Shown here: positions 6,923 through 12,500 of the stretch, piece after piece
Position numbering within the stretch: position 1 is the first letter of the stretch
Layout: each line of letters begins with the position of its first letter
Source of the DNA: Chromera velia
Taxonomy: Eukaryota > Sar > Chromeraceae
Length of the DNA stretch: 12,500 bases
Direction: 5' to 3'
Assembly: GCA_018398765.1 (NCBI GenBank)
Contig: JAHBMJ010003505.1
Location: 7,960 to 20,459, forward strand
Program-made: the position numbers and the translations under genes
The notes under the pieces: generated by a model
What the model was told of the DNA's origin: nothing
Databases searched by the model: none
What the model saw: only the letters and a program-made list of their open reading frames with translations

Positions 6923-9900
6923 TCAAGGAGGGGGAGGAGGCGTGATCCTGCTCTGCTCCCCCTCTCTCTCCTGCACATCGACAGGGTCGTCTTCCGATTC
7001 AATCGAGTGGCTCTGACTCTGCAGAGGGGGGGGGGCTGGGGTTGCCGAGACTGCAGACCGACTGCGGAGTCCCATGCCGTCTCTGTCCAACCCCCCCTCC
7101 GCAAGTGCACGAAGAGAGGACCAGTGGACCTCAAGGGCCCCGGCAAGGGGAATGTCTTCCCCTTCAACGTCGATACCCTCCTTCTGAATGCTGTCTCCAC
7201 TTCTCGGCTTCATCTTTTCTCCCTCTCCCCCCTCAGGCTCCCCCGATTTTCCCGTCTCTCGCTTGATTCCCAATGCTCCCTCTGAGTGGACGTTTTCGTC
7301 TTCCGCTGTGGGAGGAAGGTGAGGGTCTGAGAACACCTGCTGGGGACCTGGACTTAGTGAGATGATGGGAAGGGGGGGGGAGGAGGCTTTGGATTTTGCA
7401 TTTTGGGGATGCTCGAGTTCTCTTTTGTTCTCACTGCTCGCTTGCGATACCGGCATTGCAGCACTCCCTGCAGAGACAGGAACTGCCAAATAATCTCCTC
7501 GCCTTACAAAGTCGTCGCATGGGGTATCGATGCCCCCCCTTTCGTTCTCCTGTTCCTTATCGGCCACACCCCCTTCAGCAGACCCAGACGGAGGAGGACC
7601 ATTCACACAGAGACGGGAGTCCTCGATCGTCGGTCTGCGTTCTCTTCCCGTCTCCTCCCTTTCCCTTCCCCTCCCATCACCAACAGAAGGAAAAGGGACA
7701 GGAGAGGACCCCACAACACCAGGACCCCCACCCATGCCCCCCATCAAGTCACTGTAGCTCACCGTCAGAGAATCACGCACTACAGTCCCGCCCCAACTCC
7801 CCGAACCCACAGCACGAGACGGTGCCACAACCGCGGAGGCGTGCCGGGGTTGTACGGATTGCACGTTTTGTGGGGTTGCAACTATAAAAGGGGAGAGGGA
7901 GAAGGACCCGGAAGGCGGATTCTGCACTCGCATGGAAGAAAGCAAAGGATTGGGATCCCCCAGAGTAGAGTGCCCTTCAGCAGCCCTGCTTCTCTGGCGG
8001 GGGTCATGAACCCAGGGCGCAAAAGGGTCGGTAGGAATTCCTCCGTGCTCTGCTGGCTCTTCAGTGAAAGACTGGGGGTTTGCAGCCTGTATGGGGGACC
8101 GCACATACCCTGCTCCGACTCCCCGCACAGCGCTGCCCGTCTCTTTCGATGGTCGAGCGATTCCGTTTGCTCTCTTTGCATTGGGCCTTTGCCTGGCCTC
8201 TCCTTTCCCATTTTCCCCTTCCTCTTCCTCTTCCCAATCCCCCCCAAACCCCAAAAGACCGGATGCAGAGAGAGCTGAGCGCAGAGACTGACGCGACAAC
8301 TCCGACGCGCTGACTCTCCGTCTGCTCGTCACCCCCAACCGTGCCCCTGTTCCCCTCACACCCTGCGAGGGCATCACGGAGGTGTCAGGGAAGCTGTTGG
8401 GGTCCTGAAGAGCGACAACTGCAGAGGGGGCACTGACGCAGCAACATCTAGAACAGGCTTGGGGAGGGAAGCCCTGACTGGCGAGGGGTGCAGCGCAAGA
8501 CACCGGCCTGCTTTCTGCAGAAATACCGACAGCACGTTTCGACTGTTTCTCCATACTCTCCCTTCTCTGCTTCTCCTTCTTCTCTCTCTCAAACCGACAC
8601 AGAGGGGAGACCACGTGTATTCCTACAGGAGAGGGGGATGCGGGTGTGTGCAATTCTCTCCCGAGGGGAACGAGGGCAAGGGCAGTGAGAGGACTCTCAC
8701 CGGGGGGAAACGGATCCTCTGATGCTCCTGGAAAATGGAATCCACCAACAGGATGGGGGGGAGTTTCAAAGGATGATGAAACTCTTTTGGGTGTTGATTG
8801 TGGAGGAAGATGGTCACTGCTCGAGCTCCCATACAGAACGTGCTGCTGTGAAAGCGTCCCCTCTCTTTCACTCTCCTTTTTCAACCCCTCCACATCCACT
8901 CTGCGAGAGACGTCCGGATCGGAGCTGGGCCGGGGCCCTTGAGGAGGACGCAGGGGGCCCGGGGGGGGCCCTGATGGTCCCCCAGTGACGAGAAGGGGAG
9001 CTGCCAAGGTCCTTTCCTGCAGACCCGCTTGCCTGTGCATGGAACGGGGGGGTTCTGCTGTGTTTGTGGGCACTGGGGGGGGGAAGGGAGACGGCACCAT
9101 GTGCTTCTCTCCTTCCTTCTGCTTGTTTAAATGGGAAAACGAAGGGACTCCCCCGAGAAATGGGGCAGCCGAAGAAGGTGGAGGAGCGGGGGGATTGAGA
9201 AGATGCGAAGGGGGAGGGCCTGCAACGGCAGCCCGTCTCTCACTTCCTGAGGGCGCCTCCCTCTGTTGAAGAGGGACCCCGACAGGCTCCGCAAGGGGCC
9301 GCCGGGAGGAAACGCCCGCCTGGGCAGGCTGAGGGGCCCCGGCCTCTTTTTGCAAACATCTCTCTAAACCGTCTCCTGAAAACGTCCGTGGGGGCTTGAG
9401 TCCTTCAGTAGCACGTAGCATTTGTCTCTCCGGCCCCCCCTGTGCGTACATCGGCCTTCCGGGACCTCCAGGAAAGAGCTCTAAACCACTATTTGGAGGT
9501 GTGTGTGTCACAGCACAGCTCTGTTCTGCCCTTCGAGGACTTCGAACGGCCACGGCGTCTTCGAGGGTCCCTGCGAGTCCCCTTGTCTGATGATGAGAGT
9601 CAACTTTGGACTCTTTCGGAGGGGGGGCAGAGAGAGAGGGGGGCACTCTGGCATCAGAAGCGGAAGAGAGGAGGCTGGCTTTCGGGAGGGCTGCAGAGAG
9701 GATTGTGCCCCTCTCCACCTTCTCTTGCAACGCTGCGAGAGGAGATGGAGAAGGCTGGGGAGACGGACGCCTCGGTTTGTCGACGGACGGCGGGGCTCTC
9801 GGGTGTCCGGGTCGACCTCCAGAGGGGCCGGGGGCCTCTCGCATGTTTCTGTGGCTGCTGCTGCTGCCGGGGTCCTTGATAGTGCAGTCTGCGGGGCGGA

Positions 9901-12451
9901 GGAGGGAGGAAGAGGGCCCAGTGGACCCCGGATCGGGGCCTCCGCGCGTAAAAGAGGGGATCCCGGTAGTCTGGCTGTGTGTTCCTTTGTGGATTTCAGG
10001 GACACTTCGGGGAGGTTCAGTGGCCCTGCGTGCGTCAGGAGGTGGAGTAGCGTGGCGAGTTTCTGTTTGGATTCGAATTTTGGACTCGAGTCTGCCTTGA
10101 AGGGAAATGGGGGCAGTTTTTGGGATTGAATACGAATCAGGAGGGAGGGGGGCGGTAGTTGATTCTTCGGACTTTCTGTCGAGAGAAGGGGGTAGTGGAG
10201 TTGTGTTTTTGGTTCTAGATTCAGTCAAGTGAGCTTTTGGGCCTTCAGTTGGGTCGTTTTCCTTTTCATAGGAAGGTTTTGTTTTGACTTTCTGTTGTTG
10301 GGAAGCATTGGGCAAAGATTGGAATGCCCTCGAGAGAAGAGAACGGTGAAGTCGTCTGTACAGAGAGGACAACAATCCTGCACATGCAAAAGCAGACGGA
10401 GATGGTTGTGAAGCGGGGGAGGGGGGTCCCTCCTTTGGTCTGGAAAGAGTGGAGTGAGTTCCTGGGATGGCAGCGGGAGGTGGTTGAGGAAGGACGGTGG
10501 TGGTCTCCTGGGGTCCCCCTTGCTTGAGAGGGGCGGGGGGTTGGGATGGAAGAGGAGAAGTCTCTCTGTTCTGCTGCGTCTCCTTTTCTTCGGTGGGACT
10601 GCCCTCACCAAACGTGGGCACTCGAAACGTGCAAATTCCGCTTTCCGGGACCGGCAAGGGACGATGCAGAACAGCAGTTTGTTGAACTACTTCTTGAGAT
10701 TCCTGCTGCCTGGGTCCTTCACTTGGTGCGTACAGGGGTGGAATGGGAGTTTTGGTTGGCACAAGACGGTCCTGTGAGAAGGGGGCGCAAGGAGGCGGAA
10801 GACGCGGCTTCGAGTTAAGGTGGGCAGTCGCCGTCTGGGAGTCAAAGGGGCGGTCTAATTTAGGCTGTAGCGGGTGGGCGGTGCCTGTCTGGGCAGGGAG
10901 CCAAGGGGCACGTCCGACAGGAACGGAGTCATGAAGGGGTGAGATGGAGGCAAGAGGGGTTCTCTCTTCTGCTGCCACTGTGTTGGACTTCCCGTTTGCT
11001 TCTGTTCCTGGATCCCCGTGATCTGCTGACACATGTGCCTGGTCTGGTCTTCCGCTTCTGTTTCTCTCTTGTGTGGTCAGCGTCGACAAAGAATACTCCT
11101 CCAAACTTGTTGGCGCACCTTTTCTTTCTTTCTCTATTTGCCTGTACTGTTGGGAGACTGGAGGCTCATCATCTGAGGGTCTCCTGAGAGCAGACAGAAG
11201 AGTGGGTGTCGCACTCTCGGGCCTTTTGTCCTTGTGAGAATGGTCCCTCAAGGCCCCTTCTAGTCCTCCCGCTGCAGAGGACGAGGAGGAGGACAGGGGA
11301 AGTGCGGAGGCGGGGCGGAGGGAGGGGCCCTCCCTGGAGGTCGTGATGAGACGAGGGGCTCCGGCCCGAGGGGGGTCCCGTCGGGGAGGGGTCCCTAGGT
11401 CTAGATCCAGTCGTCCTTGGAGGAGGGCACAGATGGAGGGGGCCGGGCGGTGGGAGGAGGACTGTGAAGGGGGGGGGGCAGATCGGAGACGCGACTCCAG
11501 AGGACCCTGTGACATCTGCCTTTCGGGACCGACTGGAGGCTCTTTTGGTGGGTATGACTGTTGTCGGACTGTCTGCTCCAGGGCCTGTCTGTTGGGGCTG
11601 TTTGAATCCTCTCTGGCTGGTTGCAGGGGGGTGCGATTCCGGCAAGGGGGGGACATGGGACGTTGAGGCTGTGCAGTTGCTGCAAGGAGAGTGTGGAAGC
11701 CACCGGGGTCCATTGGGGATCTTCTGGCTGAAGGAGACGGGGAGCGGGGGGGGGACACAGGAGGCTTCTGTGACTTGGCTCTTGTTCCCACCTCTACTGT
11801 TGTGTCTGCGCTGGCGGTGAGGGATGCTGGAATGGGAAGGGGGGGGCGACAAAGCTGCGGACTTAAGGGAGGATGGGGGGAGCTGGCATCGATGCTTCTC
11901 TTCCCAGACGGAACTCCTCCTTTCCGATCTCTCTGTGGAGACCCGAGAGAAGCGGGAACCGGAGGAGGAACAGGCGGCAGGAGAACGGGAAGAGACGGGA
12001 TGCTACTCAGCGCCGGTCTTAAGGGTCTGCTTTCATCTAGATTTCCCTTTTCTGCGGACTTTGCTTCACTAGAGAATTTTGAATCAGTCTTCCCCCTCCC
12101 CCCCTCAGCATCATTATTCACAGGACGACTGTCGGCTCTCACATCTGCTAGAAGTCCCGCACCCCTTCCCAGTTTCTCTGGAAGACGAGGACCTGCATCC
12201 ATCTGACTGCAAAACTTGCCTTCCGGGGCCCTCACCCAACCCCCCTCTCCCAACGCCCTCTCTGCCCACTCGTCAAATTCCCTGACGCTAAAATCCATTA
12301 CGAGACGTTCCCTCCCCGCCCGCTTAGAGTTCTCACCATCTGCCTCCCCAGCATCGTAACTAAAGTCTCCACTCTCATCTACAATTTCCTCCCCATCTCC
12401 ATCAGCCCCATGCCCCCCCTCTATCCCAAAGTCAGACAGAAAAGGTGCCAT
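6923..12451 (-). CDS. Giant Pro/Ser/Gly-rich, probably disordered protein, 5' end uncertain
   Basis: One uninterrupted minus-strand frame runs from the first ATG (12449-12451) to TGA (6923-6925), 1842 residues. The frame stays open to the window edge with no further ATG, so the start may be upstream or behind a splice acceptor (GCGTGCGTCAG, near 12485). An acidic N-terminus (residues 1-40) is followed by a short, possibly folded segment with Trp and Phe (about 50-80, MDFSVREFDEWAERALGEGGWV). Residues 90-1330 are dominated by Pro, Ser, Arg and Gly, with polyproline and PxxP motifs and a poly-Ser run near 390. A CSRCCC cluster lies near 1335 and a poly-Glu run (DWEEEEEGE) near 1407. The C-terminal 430 residues are Gly/Glu/Lys-rich and end in PPPPP. 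No known domain was recognised; a scaffold or regulatory role is only a guess. The length of the frame is the main argument that it is coding. Many opposite-strand frames here are GC-driven shadows. Confidence 0.65.
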   Translation of the reverse strand: MAPFLSDFGIEGGHGADGDGEEIVDESGDFSYDAGEADGENSKRAGRERLVMDFSVREFDEWAERALGEGGWVRAPEGKFCSQMDAGPRLPEKLGRGAGLLADVRADSRPVNNDAEGGRGKTDSKFSSEAKSAEKGNLDESRPLRPALSSIPSLPVLLPPVPPPVPASLGSPQRDRKGGVPSGKRSIDASSPHPPLSPQLCRPPLPIPASLTASADTTVEVGTRAKSQKPPVSPPRSPSPSARRSPMDPGGFHTLLAATAQPQRPMSPPCRNRTPLQPAREDSNSPNRQALEQTVRQQSYPPKEPPVGPERQMSQGPLESRLRSAPPPSQSSSHRPAPSICALLQGRLDLDLGTPPRRDPPRAGAPRLITTSREGPSLRPASALPLSSSSSSAAGGLEGALRDHSHKDKRPESATPTLLSALRRPSDDEPPVSQQYRQIEKERKGAPTSLEEYSLSTLTTQERNRSGRPDQAHVSADHGDPGTEANGKSNTVAAEERTPLASISPLHDSVPVGRAPWLPAQTGTAHPLQPKLDRPFDSQTATAHLNSKPRLPPPCAPFSQDRLVPTKTPIPPLYAPSEGPRQQESQEVVQQTAVLHRPLPVPESGICTFRVPTFGEGSPTEEKETQQNRETSPLPSQPPAPLKQGGPQETTTVLPQPPPAAIPGTHSTLSRPKEGPPSPASQPSPSAFACAGLLSSLYRRLHRSLLSRAFQSLPNASQQQKVKTKPSYEKENDPTEGPKAHLTESRTKNTTPLPPSLDRKSEESTTAPLPPDSYSIPKTAPISLQGRLESKIRIQTETRHATPPPDARRATEPPRSVPEIHKGTHSQTTGIPSFTRGGPDPGSTGPSSSLLRPADCTIKDPGSSSSHRNMREAPGPSGGRPGHPRAPPSVDKPRRPSPQPSPSPLAALQEKVERGTILSAALPKASLLSSASDARVPPSLSAPPPKESKVDSHHQTRGLAGTLEDAVAVRSPRRAEQSCAVTHTPPNSGLELFPGGPGRPMYAQGGPERQMLRATEGLKPPRTFSGDGLERCLQKEAGAPQPAQAGVSSRRPLAEPVGVPLQQREAPSGSERRAAVAGPPPSHLLNPPAPPPSSAAPFLGGVPSFSHLNKQKEGEKHMVPSPFPPPVPTNTAEPPRSMHRQAGLQERTLAAPLLVTGGPSGPPPGPLRPPQGPRPSSDPDVSRRVDVEGLKKESEREGTLSQQHVLYGSSSSDHLPPQSTPKRVSSSFETPPHPVGGFHFPGASEDPFPPGESPLTALALVPLGRELHTPASPSPVGIHVVSPLCRFEREKKEKQRRESMEKQSKRAVGISAESRPVSCAAPLASQGFPPQACSRCCCVSAPSAVVALQDPNSFPDTSVMPSQGVRGTGARLGVTSRRRVSASELSRQSLRSALSASGLLGFGGDWEEEEEGENGKGEARQRPNAKRANGIARPSKETGSAVRGVGAGYVRSPIQAANPQSFTEEPAEHGGIPTDPFAPWVHDPRQRSRAAEGHSTLGDPNPLLSSMRVQNPPSGSFSLSPFIVATPQNVQSVQPRHASAVVAPSRAVGSGSWGGTVVRDSLTVSYSDLMGGMGGGPGVVGSSPVPFPSVGDGRGREREETGRERRPTIEDSRLCVNGPPPSGSAEGGVADKEQENERGGIDTPCDDFVRRGDYLAVPVSAGSAAMPVSQASSENKRELEHPQNAKSKASSPPLPIISLSPGPQQVFSDPHLPPTAEDENVHSEGALGIKRETGKSGEPEGGEGEKMKPRSGDSIQKEGIDVEGEDIPLAGALEVHWSSLRALAEGGLDRDGMGLRSRSAVSATPAPPPLQSQSHSIESEDDPVDVQEREGEQSRITPPPPP

Positions 12452-12500
12452 TGCACTTTCCAACGCCCCCGCAAGACCCCAACTGACGCACGCAGAGCTC

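Noticed and set aside
7403-8278. Plus-strand frame of 291 codons opposite the giant minus-strand gene
   Set aside because: It is a shadow of GC-rich low-complexity sequence, far shorter than the minus-strand frame, with no signal or domain. The other plus-strand frames from 8.0 to 12.3 kb were rejected for the same reason.

Overview
The window looks like nuclear DNA of a protist-type eukaryote. One gene needs spliced GT-AG introns to make sense, the introns are rich in microsatellites, and there are no bacterial operon features. The mix of DUF4215-type cysteine repeats, receptor-L-domain-like repeats, a giant low-complexity Pro/Ser protein and many TGCATG motifs would fit a chromerid-like alveolate such as Chromera, but other algae or protists are possible. 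The species assignment is inference and weak.

Layout. Positions 1-247 are AT-rich with nothing recognisable. Positions 248-445 are a CpG- and CGCGCG-dense block that may be the promoter region of gene 1. Gene 1 (+, 692-4316, three exons, introns 2021-2485 and 2705-3542) encodes a predicted 773-residue secreted protein built from two copies of a module: a DUF4215-like cysteine repeat followed by receptor-L-domain-like beta-solenoid repeats. Intron 2 carries a long compound CA satellite. The 3' flank of gene 1 (4317-4830) is rich in TGCATG.

A C-homopolymer holding one N (4831-4851) marks an abrupt change to AT-rich DNA, which runs to about 6870. Inside it sits the clearest mobile element: 5341-6594 (1254 bp), with terminal inverted repeats of 30 and 36 bp that match perfectly apart from a 6-base indel, flanked by a perfect 8-bp target-site duplication TACATAAA (5333-5340 and 6595-6602). 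It contains an unrecognised, GC-richer reading frame (5622-6329) broken by one in-frame TAG.

From about 6870 to the right edge the DNA is GC-rich and is filled by one uninterrupted reading frame on the minus strand (stop at 6923, first ATG at 12451, open to the window edge). It encodes a predicted disordered Pro/Ser/Gly-rich protein of at least 1842 residues. The two genes converge tail to tail on the transposon-bearing AT-rich block. I see no evidence that they share a pathway.
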